The position numbers were made by a program, and so were the translations under genes. From assembly GCA_034521955.1 (NCBI GenBank), contig JAXHLT010000005.1:62001-126000 (forward strand): a DNA stretch of 64,000 nucleotides. Reading direction: 5' to 3'. The notes under the pieces were generated by a model, which was given only the letters and a program-made list of their open reading frames with translations, did not search any database and was not told where the DNA came from. Numbering within the stretch: the stretch's first letter is position 1; every line of letters begins with the position of its first letter. The stretch comes from M55B127 sp034521955 (GTDB taxonomy: Bacteria > Bacillota > Halanaerobiia > Halanaerobiales > M55B127). Below are positions 16,846-29,446 of the stretch, one piece after another.

Positions 16846-18513
16846 AGTTTTTTCTGTAATTGTCTTTATTAATTCAGGGAGTACCTTCATAGTATAGGGT
16901 ATATGTACTCTTTCTAGATATTTATGTGCCCCTTTACCATGTACTCCCACATCAACCACAGGTAAATTCAATTTACGGACTGAATCTATATCAATTTTCC
17001 AACCTTTACCCCAATAAGGCATATTATTTTTCAAAACTTCTTCATCCTTTTTATCACCCTGAAAAGCTGCAAAACTAGCATCTGATAAGAAAGGAAAGAA
17101 ATCTTTAATGATAATATTATAGTCATAATCTTTATTTACATCATGATTATTAATTGCTTTTTCAACCATTGCATTGAATTTTTTAAATTTAATATCATCT
17201 ATCTCAGGGTTTTGTGGTGGATAAAACGGAGGAACTAAAAATATGATAACTGCTGGACCTTCTAATTCAGATAGTTCCCACATTCTTTGAATAATTCTTA
17301 AAGAATGAATCCTTAAATCTTTTATTCCTTCTTTTTCTACCTTGTTTAATACATTTTCAATTTCTGCTTCTATCTTGTCTTTAATATACTTTTCATTTAC
17401 AATTTCTAGTAACTTTTGATAAGTATAACAGTCAATATCCAAATCAATTGATAAATCTTGGTCAGGATGATAGCTCTTATATACTCTAAAATTACCCTCA
17501 ACCCAATCAAGGGAAGATCTAATACTATCTAATACTTCTTCTTTAAATATTTCCATTACTTCAGAAGTACCTCTATTAAAGTTCAAAAAGTTATAATAAG
17601 CAAAACCTTCATAGGGCAGCTGCCCATTGTACTCATCTTTTAGATCTTCCTGTTTAAGTGAAATTGGAGGGTCAGTAATTCTATCATTATATTTATCTGC
17701 TAATTCCATATTATTATCAATTCTTGAGGTAAGTTCTGACATAAGTAAGTTAACATCAAAACCACCAAACACATCACCAACATGAGAACCTTTACCTACA
17801 ACATATAAGGCTGGTACAATTTTCCCTAAAGTACCTTTATAAATATATCTATCCCTTGGCTTATTACCTATCTCATCTGTAGTATAATCAGTATTTATAC
17901 CACCTATATATTCAAGATCTTCTTTTTTTGCTAATTCTACTAATGGTTTTGCAATATTTAGCATACCTAATGAATCAGCTTCTTCATTAACCGTTATAAT
18001 CACAAGTATATTTCCATCTAAATCGTTAGTATTTTCTGAAAATTCTTTTAAAAGTTCTAACTCTAATGCTACTCCGGACTTCATATCAGCACTTCCACGT
18101 CCAAATAGCCATTCTCCAGATTCAATATCCTTTTTGACATCTGAAGAAAGATCCCTTGTTTTTAACTTTTCTACTAATTTATCTGGTTTTGTTGCCAAAT
18201 CCTTTAAATCTCTATACTCTCCTATATCAACCGTATCCATATGACTTATATATACGATTGTATTTTTTGCCTTTTTATCACTTTTTACAAGTGCAGCCAA
18301 ATTAAATCTATTCATCTTATCATTTTTTAATGGTAGTTTTAATAAATGTTCTGGATTTTTTTGAAAATAAGGCCATTTTTCTAACATATCATGTATATAG
18401 TTACCTATTTTTACAACACCTTTGGTATTACTTACACTTTCAATATTTACTAAATTTTCTGTCAATTCTAAAATCTTTTTCCCTCTATTTATTATATCAA
18501 TATCATTTTTCAA
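16831..18513 (-). CDS. rocB: M20-family hydrolase, RocB-like (arginine utilisation protein)
   Basis: A 560-residue member of the M20 metallopeptidase family, close in length and layout to Bacillus RocB, whose reaction is unknown. The metal-ligand motifs are visible: SHMDTVDIGEY (about 90), GRGSADMKSGVALELELL (about 139, bridging Asp) and VNEEADSLGM (catalytic Glu region). The C-terminal half carries HGKGAHKYLERVH with the last metal histidine. In Bacillus, rocB lies in the RocR/sigma-54 arginine-ornithine regulon. Here too it follows a rocR-like gene and has its own sigma-54 promoter. The operon continues into dctPQM. It may release an amino acid from an N-acylated or peptide precursor, which is inference. 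Confidence 0.83.
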   Translation of the reverse strand: MKNDIDIINRGKKILELTENLVNIESVSNTKGVVKIGNYIHDMLEKWPYFQKNPEHLLKLPLKNDKMNRFNLAALVKSDKKAKNTIVYISHMDTVDIGEYRDLKDLATKPDKLVEKLKTRDLSSDVKKDIESGEWLFGRGSADMKSGVALELELLKEFSENTNDLDGNILVIITVNEEADSLGMLNIAKPLVELAKKEDLEYIGGINTDYTTDEIGNKPRDRYIYKGTLGKIVPALYVVGKGSHVGDVFGGFDVNLLMSELTSRIDNNMELADKYNDRITDPPISLKQEDLKDEYNGQLPYEGFAYYNFLNFNRGTSEVMEIFKEEVLDSIRSSLDWVEGNFRVYKSYHPDQDLSIDLDIDCYTYQKLLEIVNEKYIKDKIEAEIENVLNKVEKEGIKDLRIHSLRIIQRMWELSELEGPAVIIFLVPPFYPPQNPEIDDIKFKKFNAMVEKAINNHDVNKDYDYNIIIKDFFPFLSDASFAAFQGDKKDEEVLKNNMPYWGKGWKIDIDSVRKLNLPVVDVGVHGKGAHKYLERVHIPYTMKVLPELIKTITEKTLQNF

Positions 18514-18581
18514 CTATATCACACCCCTGATAAAATTATTTTGCATTATAATATCATAATTATATCCTACCCTTATATATA

Positions 18582-18598
18582 TGCATATCGCATGCCAA
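18582..18598 (-). promoter_or_regulatory. sigma-54 promoter of rocB-dctPQM
   Basis: On the minus strand TTGGCATGCGATATGCA has GG and GC 10 bases apart, fitting the -24/-12 consensus. It ends about 70 bases before the rocB start. Confidence 0.7.
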
Positions 18599-18625
18599 AA
18601 AAGGCAATTATACATAAAAAATTTG

Positions 18626-18650
18626 TGATACCAATAACTAACTGTTATCA
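18626..18650 (-). promoter_or_regulatory. probable activator-binding palindrome (RocR-type UAS)
   Basis: A 25-bp imperfect palindrome with TGATA and TATCA ends and most interior positions symmetric. Its centre is about 40 bp upstream of the -24 element of the rocB promoter. Position and symmetry fit a dimeric sigma-54 activator site, probably for the RocR-like protein encoded next door. Not compared with known RocR sites. Confidence 0.5.
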
Positions 18651-18686
18651 GCACCACAAATAAAGTTTTTATACATTTATTAATAT

Positions 18687-20096
18687 TTAAAGATCATCTA
18701 AATTAATATCATATTTATTCATCCTATACTGTAGACTTTGCCTTTTAATGCCAAGATATTTTGCGGTAGCAGTAATATTTTTGGCATTCTTTTTAAGTGC
18801 TTCAATTATATATTCCTTTTCTAACTTTTCCATTTTTTCCGGCAATGTCTTTTTATCATCTATTTTTTGTTCTTTTTGATTAGATCTTATATCGATCAAA
18901 AAGGGTTTAACATGTTCTTTTTTAATATAATTACCATCACTTATTATATTAATTGCCCCTTCAATAACATGTTCAAGCTGTCTTACATTACCAGGCCAAC
19001 TGTAATTATAGAATATTTCTTTAACTTCATCACTTAATCCCATAATTCTTTTATTGAACTTTTTATTGATTCTATCAATAAAATAGTTGGCTAAAAGTAA
19101 TATATCATCCTGTCTTTCGGATAATAAAGGTAACTGTAGTAAAACAACTGCAAGTCTGTAATATAGATCTTCTCTTAAATTACCCTCTCTTATAGATTCC
19201 ACAGGAGACTTATTACTGGTAGCAATAATTCTAACATCTACTTTAATATCATCTTTGCCTCCTACAGGTCGAACTAATCCTTCTTGTAATACTCTAAGTA
19301 GCTTTGCCTGTAGTGCTTTTGACATTGAATTTATTTCATCTAATAGTAAAGTCCCACCATTTGCTTGTTCAAATAGACCTTTTCTGTTTATAGCTCCTGT
19401 AAAACCTCCTTTTCTGGTACCAAATAAAATACCTTCTAGAAGATTTTCAGGTAAAGCTGCACAGTTTTGAGCTATAAAGGGTTTATTTTGTCTTCTACTA
19501 CCACTATGTATACCTTGTGCAAAAAGCTCTTTACCTGTACCTGTATCTCCAACAATTAAAATTGAAGAATCTGTTCTTGCAGCCTGTCTAGCATAGCTTA
19601 TAACCTGTTTTAACTTTTTGTTATCACCCTTGATATCATTAAAAGTAAAGTATCTATTTTGTTCATCATCTAAATTATCATCTGTATATAACTTTTCTTG
19701 AAGTGAAACAATCTTATTATATAACTTTTTGGTTTCAGTAATATCCCTTGCAATCTCTAACGCCCAGACACTACCGTTTTCCAAAAAAATTGGTATTGTA
19801 CTATTTATAGTAATTATCTTTTGTCCGTATTTATTAAGATATTCCTGTTGATTATTCTTTATTTCCTTTTTGTTTTTCAATGTTAACATTAAGGTACTGT
19901 TATTTTCATTTAGAGAAGGAAAAACATCTGTAATTTTTTTACCTAATACAATATCTTTATCCATGCTTTCTAATTCTGACATCTTTTTATTATATATAAT
20001 AGTTTTACCTACTTCATTTACAACATGAATCCCTTCATTGATATTATCTAATATTTTATCTATGTTATTATATATTAACTGATCTCTGCTTTTCAA
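18687..20096 (-). CDS. rocR: RocR-like sigma-54-dependent activator
   Basis: A 469-residue enhancer-binding protein. The N-terminal PAS sensor (1-125) resembles Bacillus RocR: NEGIHVVNEVGKTIIYNKKM, then ITDVFPSL and VWALEIARDITETKKL. The AAA+ domain has Walker A GDTGTGKE, sigma-54 loop GGFTGA, the RocR-type LFEQANGGTLLLDEINSM, and REDLYYRLAV. The C-terminal Fis-like helix-turn-helix is ATAKYLGIKRQSLQYRMNKY. RocR senses ornithine or citrulline and drives arginine catabolism through sigma-54, which fits the sigma-54 promoters before rocB and ald. It starts with TTG behind GGAGGG. The GAFTGA loop reads GGFTGA, a tolerated variant. Confidence 0.85.
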   Translation of the reverse strand: MKSRDQLIYNNIDKILDNINEGIHVVNEVGKTIIYNKKMSELESMDKDIVLGKKITDVFPSLNENNSTLMLTLKNKKEIKNNQQEYLNKYGQKIITINSTIPIFLENGSVWALEIARDITETKKLYNKIVSLQEKLYTDDNLDDEQNRYFTFNDIKGDNKKLKQVISYARQAARTDSSILIVGDTGTGKELFAQGIHSGSRRQNKPFIAQNCAALPENLLEGILFGTRKGGFTGAINRKGLFEQANGGTLLLDEINSMSKALQAKLLRVLQEGLVRPVGGKDDIKVDVRIIATSNKSPVESIREGNLREDLYYRLAVVLLQLPLLSERQDDILLLANYFIDRINKKFNKRIMGLSDEVKEIFYNYSWPGNVRQLEHVIEGAINIISDGNYIKKEHVKPFLIDIRSNQKEQKIDDKKTLPEKMEKLEKEYIIEALKKNAKNITATAKYLGIKRQSLQYRMNKYDINLDDL

Positions 20097-20166
20097 TTAA
20101 AATAACCCTCCTTCTCTAAATATACTATTTCTCTATTAAAAATGTAATTCCTCCAAAAATAAATAA

Positions 20167-20190
20167 GGGAAGGTGAAAATTCACCTTCCC
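20167..20190 (-). terminator. intrinsic terminator after prsA
   Basis: GGGAAGGTGA and TCACCTTCCC form a perfect 10-bp stem with a 4-base loop. On the minus strand it is followed by a T-rich stretch. It lies about 33 bases after the prsA stop. Confidence 0.8.
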
Positions 20191-20222
20191 ATTAATTAAT
20201 AATATTCTTTTTTTAACTTAAT

Positions 20223-21233
20223 TTATAGTTTCTTTTCTATTTGAGCTTCATCTCTAAGTTCTCTTACAAATTGCTCCCAAATACTTTGACCTTTTTGGTT
20301 TTTAAGTTGTTGTTTTATTTGTTCTTTTACTTCATCATAGCTTCTTGTTCCAGCTTCTTTTTTATCAGAAGCTTTAATAATATGGAAACCATATTGAGTT
20401 TCTACTACATCACTTATACTGCCAACTTCTAATTTAAATAAAGCATCTTTAAATCCTTGAGCAATATTTTGATCTTTACTTACATAACCTAATGATCCAC
20501 CATCTTCAGCAGAAGGACCTGTTGAATACTCTTTTGCTAATTCAGCAAAATCAGCACCATTTTCTAATTCAGTTAATACCTCTTGGGCTGTTTCTTCATC
20601 TTTTAGAAGAATATGACTAGCTTCAACTTGTTCTTGTACTTCAAACTGAGATGTATTTTCATCATAATAAGTTTTCATTTCTTCTTCAGTTACTTCAGCT
20701 TCACTTATAACAGTTTCTTGAAGTTTATTAATAATTAATCTATCTTTATTTATATCAAAAAATCTTTGTTTATATGCGTCAATTGATTCAATACCTTGTT
20801 GTTGTAGAGTTTGTTCTAACTGTTCATCATTTAAATTGTTTTGTTGTTTTATACCTTCAAGTTGTTTATTGAATATTTCAGTTTGTTCTTCTTCAGATAG
20901 TTCAATACCTCTTTTATTAGCTTCTTGAGCCAATAATTTTTCAGTAATTAACTGATCTAATTTCACTTTTTGAAACTCTTCAATTACATTTTGACCAGCT
21001 TCAGTTTGTAATAATACCTGTGTAAATTCAGGATTAGATCTATATAATGACATAATTAAGTTTTGTGTTCCAGAATATTGGTCAAGCTCTTGCATTGTAA
21101 TATCTTCTCCATTTACAACAGCAGCTACTTTGGGTTGATCTGACTCTGTTGTTTCACCTTCTTGTGCAGCTACTGGAAATGCTACTAGTAAAGTTAATAT
21201 CATAACTATTGATAATACTCTTTTTAATTGCAT
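20223..21233 (-). CDS. periplasmic/extracytoplasmic peptidylprolyl isomerase (PrsA/SurA type)
   Basis: A 336-residue chaperone-isomerase. Residues 1-23 form a signal peptide cut after VAAQ (no lipobox cysteine), unlike the lipoprotein PrsA of Gram-positive Firmicutes. Residues about 30-190 form a SurA-N-like helical chaperone domain rich in Glu and Gln. Residues about 200-300 are a parvulin domain: ASHILLKDEETA, FAELAKEYSTGPSAEDGG, LGYVSKDQ and VVETQYGFHIIKASDK. In a diderm cell it would act in the periplasm on outer-membrane proteins. It is a single-gene unit with its own terminator, downstream of tRNA-Asn. Confidence 0.9.
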   Translation of the reverse strand: MQLKRVLSIVMILTLLVAFPVAAQEGETTESDQPKVAAVVNGEDITMQELDQYSGTQNLIMSLYRSNPEFTQVLLQTEAGQNVIEEFQKVKLDQLITEKLLAQEANKRGIELSEEEQTEIFNKQLEGIKQQNNLNDEQLEQTLQQQGIESIDAYKQRFFDINKDRLIINKLQETVISEAEVTEEEMKTYYDENTSQFEVQEQVEASHILLKDEETAQEVLTELENGADFAELAKEYSTGPSAEDGGSLGYVSKDQNIAQGFKDALFKLEVGSISDVVETQYGFHIIKASDKKEAGTRSYDEVKEQIKQQLKNQKGQSIWEQFVRELRDEAQIEKKL

Positions 21234-21308
21234 AAAATTAATTCACTCTCCTCATGAGTTTTTGTTTCACTATATTTTGAATACATTTTTACCGTAAAGT
21301 CAAAAAAA

Positions 21309-21384
21309 TGGCTCCCCGAGTAGGACTTGAACCTACGACAAGATGATTAACAGTCACCTGCTCTACCAACTGAGCTATCGGGGA
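21309..21384 (-). tRNA. tRNA-Asn (GTT)
   Basis: The minus strand folds as a cloverleaf: acceptor TCCCCGA/TCGGGGA, D arm TAGCTCAGTTGGTAGAG, anticodon loop CTGTTAA (GTT), T loop GTTCAAGTC. CCA is encoded. It is separated from the rRNA operon by a terminator and has its own promoter. Confidence 0.97.
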
Positions 21385-21410
21385 ATCTTTATACGGCTTT
21401 CATTTTTTAT

Positions 21411-21439
21411 ATTATAACAATTATAAGGCATTTTGTCCA
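21411..21439 (-). promoter_or_regulatory. promoter of tRNA-Asn
   Basis: On the minus strand TGGACA, a 17-base spacer and TATAAT form a near-consensus sigma-A promoter 27 bases before the tRNA-Asn gene, downstream of the rRNA terminator. Confidence 0.75.
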
Positions 21440-21505
21440 GCCCTATAAAAGTTAACAATATTAATGAAAGTATATATTAAACTTTAAAAATGTACCCCCT
21501 ATAAG

Positions 21506-21532
21506 TAAAAAACTACCTTAATTTTAGGTAGT
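21506..21532 (-). terminator. intrinsic terminator of the rRNA operon
   Basis: On the minus strand ACTACCT, a 7-base loop and AGGTAGT followed by six Ts, about 15 bases after the 5S gene. Confidence 0.8.
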
Positions 21533-21545
21533 ATAGTCAAAAAAG

Positions 21546-21662
21546 GATCCGGCAGTGACCTACTCTCCCACAGGGTTACCCTTGCAGTACCATAGGCGCA
21601 GGAGGACTTAACTTCTGTGTTCGAGATGGGAACAGGTGTGACCCCTCCGCAATTACCACCGG
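21546..21662 (-). rRNA. rrf: 5S ribosomal RNA
   Basis: About 117 bases. On the minus strand it shows the typical 5S features: a CCGGTGG start pairing with the 3' end CTGCCGG, CACACCTGTTCCCATCTCG, and AGAAGTTAAG. It is the last gene of the rRNA operon. Ends are approximate. Confidence 0.95.
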
Positions 21663-21718
21663 AAAGTTTATTAAATTTTTAAGAATGTTCTCTCAAAAAT
21701 GTATACAGGAATTAATGG

Positions 21719-24788
<3,070 letters not shown>

Positions 24789-24822
24789 TTCCTTCCTGTA
24801 TACAGTTTTCAAAGAACATTTT

Positions 24823-24898
24823 TGGTGGAGGTAAGGGGATTCGAACCCCTGACCTCCTGCTTGCAAGGCAGGCGCTCTCCCAACTGAGCTATACCCCC
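24823..24898 (-). tRNA. tRNA-Ala (TGC)
   Basis: Minus-strand cloverleaf with acceptor GGGGGTA/TACCTCC, D arm TAGCTCAGTTGGGAGAG, anticodon loop CTTGCAA (TGC), T loop GTTCGAATC and encoded CCA. It lies in the 16S-23S spacer. Confidence 0.97.
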
Positions 24899-24911
24899 AT
24901 AAATATAAAAA

Positions 24912-24988
<77 letters not shown>

Positions 24989-25021
24989 TCCCTCTTTTTA
25001 AAAGGTTCTTTACGAACCCTC

Positions 25022-25037
25022 AAAAGTGAACAGCAGA
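25022..25037 (-). promoter_or_regulatory. 16S maturation stem, downstream strand
   Basis: This 16-base segment is perfectly complementary to 26689-26704 in the 16S leader. The two flank the 16S gene and would form the RNase III processing stalk. Confidence 0.75.
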
Positions 25038-25056
25038 TTCCTACGACAGTCTCTCT

Positions 25057-26608
<1,552 letters not shown>

Positions 26609-26688
26609 TAATAATGAAAAGTTATCCTCTAGCTTGCGCTAGCTATAACTAAAATTTGTTTCTTGAAACTTCAAAAAAACTGTCAGGG

Positions 26689-26704
26689 TCTGCTGTTCAC
26701 TTTT
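26689..26704 (-). promoter_or_regulatory. 16S maturation stem, leader strand
   Basis: Perfect complement of 25022-25037, forming the stalk that brings together both ends of the 16S precursor. The rest of the 306-base gap 26611-26916 holds the rRNA leader, the promoter at 26778-26806 and an AT-rich stretch after gyrA with no gene. Confidence 0.75.
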
Positions 26705-26777
26705 CAAGGTTCTAAAACTTTATTCACATAAAAAATCGGCTGCCAAATCACGTTTCTTTAACAGCGCGACCTTTACT

Positions 26778-26806
26778 ATAGTAACATTGAGAGGCTTGAT
26801 TGTCAA
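26778..26806 (-). promoter_or_regulatory. rRNA operon promoter
   Basis: On the minus strand a perfect TTGACA, a 17-base spacer and TACTAT (5 of 6 to TATAAT) lie about 170 bases before 16S. An AT-rich stretch directly upstream could act as an UP element. The start site would fall near 26770. Confidence 0.85.
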
Positions 26807-26916
26807 GGACTAATATTAAAAATAATAAATTATTTCGATATAAAAGTAGAACTTCCCGAATTTTATAGTACTTAAACCCGGAAATTTATCTTTTAATTAT
26901 CTATTTTGTGTGTCTA

Positions 26917-29427
26917 TTAATTTGTTTCTTCTGGCTTTTTATCTTTATTAATTTCATTTTTGTTTTTATTCTCATCTTCAACATCGTCTTCATCATCATC
27001 TTCTTCTAGATTTAACTTTGCTAAAGATACAACATAATCATCTTCACTTACATCTATTACTTTTACTCCCATTGTATTACGTCCGGTCTGTGAAATTTCT
27101 TTTACCTTAGTTCTTATTATAATACCTTCTGCTGTTATTATAATTATTTCATCTTCTTCATTTACAACTTTTGTAGCTGCAACTGGACCGTTCTTTTCAG
27201 TAATATTGAGAGTAATAATTCCTTTACCATATCTTTTTTGAACTCTATAATCTTCAATAACAGTTCTTTTACCATAACCGTTTTTACTTATTACTAAAAG
27301 ATCAGAGCCTTCAGAGTCAATACCCATTCCAATTAGATAATCATCATCTGCTAAATCAATACCTTTTACACCCTGTGCAGCTCTACCAACTGATCTTATA
27401 TCTTTTTCATTAAATCTAATTGCTTTTCCAAGGTGTGTTATTAATATTAAGTTTTCTTCCTTTTTAGTATTTTTTACTTCAATTAGTTCATCATTTTCCA
27501 TTAATTTAATACCGATAATTCCTGTATAGTTACTGTCATATTCAACTAAAGGAGTCTTTTTAACCATTCCATTTTTGGTGACCATAGTTAAGAAATGACT
27601 ATCCTCGAAATCAGATATTGGAATTACTGAACTAACTTTTTCATCTGATTCTAAATTCAGCAAGTTAACAATTGCTGTTCCTCTGGACTGTCTACTTGCT
27701 TGTGGAATCTGATATCCTTTTAGTCTATACACTAACCCCTTATTTGTAAAAAACAAGAAGTAATTATGTGTTGAAGTAATAAATACATTATCTACAAAAT
27801 CTTCTTCCCTAGTAGTAGTACCTATTATACCTTTTCCACCTCTTCTCTGGCTTCTATAAGTATCAACAGGCATTCTTTTAATATAGCCCTGACTAGTCAT
27901 AGTGATTACTACTTGTTCTTCTTCTATTAAATCCTCTAAATCAAGGTCAGTAGTTTGATTTAATATTTTTGTTCTTCTTTCATCACCATATTTATCTTTA
28001 ATTTCTAAGATTTCTTCTTTTATGATATCTAATAATTTTTGTTCATCACCAAGTATTTCTTTATAATATATAATCTTTTCTTTAAGATCCTGATATTCTG
28101 ATTCGATTTTTTCTCTCTCTAGTCCTGTTAAACGCTGTAATCTCATCCTTAATATCGCATTTGCTTGTTTTTCAGATAAATCAAAACGATTCATCAGCTG
28201 TGTTCTTGCCGTATCTACATCAGGTGCTTGTTTAATTAGTTCAATTACTTTATCAATATCATCTAAGGCAATCATATATCCTTCAAGTATATGAGCTCTA
28301 TTTTCAGCCTTATCTAATTCATATTGAGTTCTTTTTGTAATAACTTCCTTTTGGAAATCTAGATAATGATCAATTATTTCCCTTAAATTTAATACTTTAG
28401 GTTCACCATCAACGATTGATAACATTATAATACTAAATGTAACCTGTAGTTGAGAATGCTTATATAATTGATTTAGGACTATTTTAGGATTAAAACCTCT
28501 TTTGATTTTAATAACAACCCTAAGTCCTCTTCTGTCAGATTCATCTCTAATATCACTTATTCCATCAATTTTTTCATTTCTAACCATATCTGCAATTTTT
28601 CCAATTAATCTAGCTTTATTTACTTTGTATGGTAATTCTTCAACTATTATTCTATCAGATCTATTTTCGTTTTCTTCAATTCTTGCTTTTGCTCTTACAG
28701 TAATTTTACCTCTACCTGTTTTATATGCCTTATATATAGCACCTTTACCCATAATTAGTCCACCTGTTGGGAAATCAGGGCCTTTGATAACTTCCATTAA
28801 TTCGGCTAATTCAATATCGGGATTATCAATTATTCTAATTATTCCATCAATAAGTTCATTTAGATTATGAGGTGGAATACTTGTAGACATTCCAACCGCA
28901 ATACCTGAACTACCATTTGCCAACAAGTTAGGAAACCTGGATGGTAGTACTTCTGGTTCATTTAGACTATCATCAAAGTTTGGTATAAAATTAACTGTAT
29001 CTTTATTTAAATCTCTTAATAGTTCAGTAGTTATCTTTTCCATTCTAGCTTCAGTGTAACGCATAGCTGCAGCTGAATCACCATCAACTGAACCAAAGTT
29101 ACCATGGCCATCTATTAAAGGATATCTATATGAAAAGTCCTGGGCCATTCTTACCATAGTATCATAAACTGCTGTATCTCCATGTGGATGGTATTTACCC
29201 AATACTTCTCCAACAATACGAGCAGATTTTTTATGAGACTTATTTGGAGTCATTCCTAAATCATGTAAAGCATAAAGTATACGCCTATGTACAGGCTTTA
29301 GTCCATCTCTTACATCTGGTAGTGCTCTACTAACTATAACACTCATTGCATAATCTAAAAATGCATCTTTCATTTGATCATCTATATCAACCTGAACAAC
29401 ATTTTTATTTTCAAATTCATCAACCAA
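26917..29427 (-). CDS. gyrA: DNA gyrase subunit A
   Basis: The DNA-cleaving subunit of gyrase (836 aa). The catalytic tyrosine is in AAMRYTEARM. The N-terminal winged-helix region shows VHRRILYALHDLGM and the quinolone region HPHGDTAVYDTMVR. The C-terminal beta-pinwheel contains a canonical GyrA-box QRRGGKG, showing true gyrase rather than topoisomerase IV. A strongly acidic tail (EEDDDEDDVEDE) follows, plausible in a halophilic or halotolerant cell. It lies 19 bases after gyrB in the origin cluster. It is convergent with nothing and is followed by the rRNA operon on the same strand. Confidence 0.98.
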   Translation of the reverse strand: MVDEFENKNVVQVDIDDQMKDAFLDYAMSVIVSRALPDVRDGLKPVHRRILYALHDLGMTPNKSHKKSARIVGEVLGKYHPHGDTAVYDTMVRMAQDFSYRYPLIDGHGNFGSVDGDSAAAMRYTEARMEKITTELLRDLNKDTVNFIPNFDDSLNEPEVLPSRFPNLLANGSSGIAVGMSTSIPPHNLNELIDGIIRIIDNPDIELAELMEVIKGPDFPTGGLIMGKGAIYKAYKTGRGKITVRAKARIEENENRSDRIIVEELPYKVNKARLIGKIADMVRNEKIDGISDIRDESDRRGLRVVIKIKRGFNPKIVLNQLYKHSQLQVTFSIIMLSIVDGEPKVLNLREIIDHYLDFQKEVITKRTQYELDKAENRAHILEGYMIALDDIDKVIELIKQAPDVDTARTQLMNRFDLSEKQANAILRMRLQRLTGLEREKIESEYQDLKEKIIYYKEILGDEQKLLDIIKEEILEIKDKYGDERRTKILNQTTDLDLEDLIEEEQVVITMTSQGYIKRMPVDTYRSQRRGGKGIIGTTTREEDFVDNVFITSTHNYFLFFTNKGLVYRLKGYQIPQASRQSRGTAIVNLLNLESDEKVSSVIPISDFEDSHFLTMVTKNGMVKKTPLVEYDSNYTGIIGIKLMENDELIEVKNTKKEENLILITHLGKAIRFNEKDIRSVGRAAQGVKGIDLADDDYLIGMGIDSEGSDLLVISKNGYGKRTVIEDYRVQKRYGKGIITLNITEKNGPVAATKVVNEEDEIIIITAEGIIIRTKVKEISQTGRNTMGVKVIDVSEDDYVVSLAKLNLEEDDDEDDVEDENKNKNEINKDKKPEETN

Positions 29428-29446
29428 TTTTTACACCTTCCTTTAA

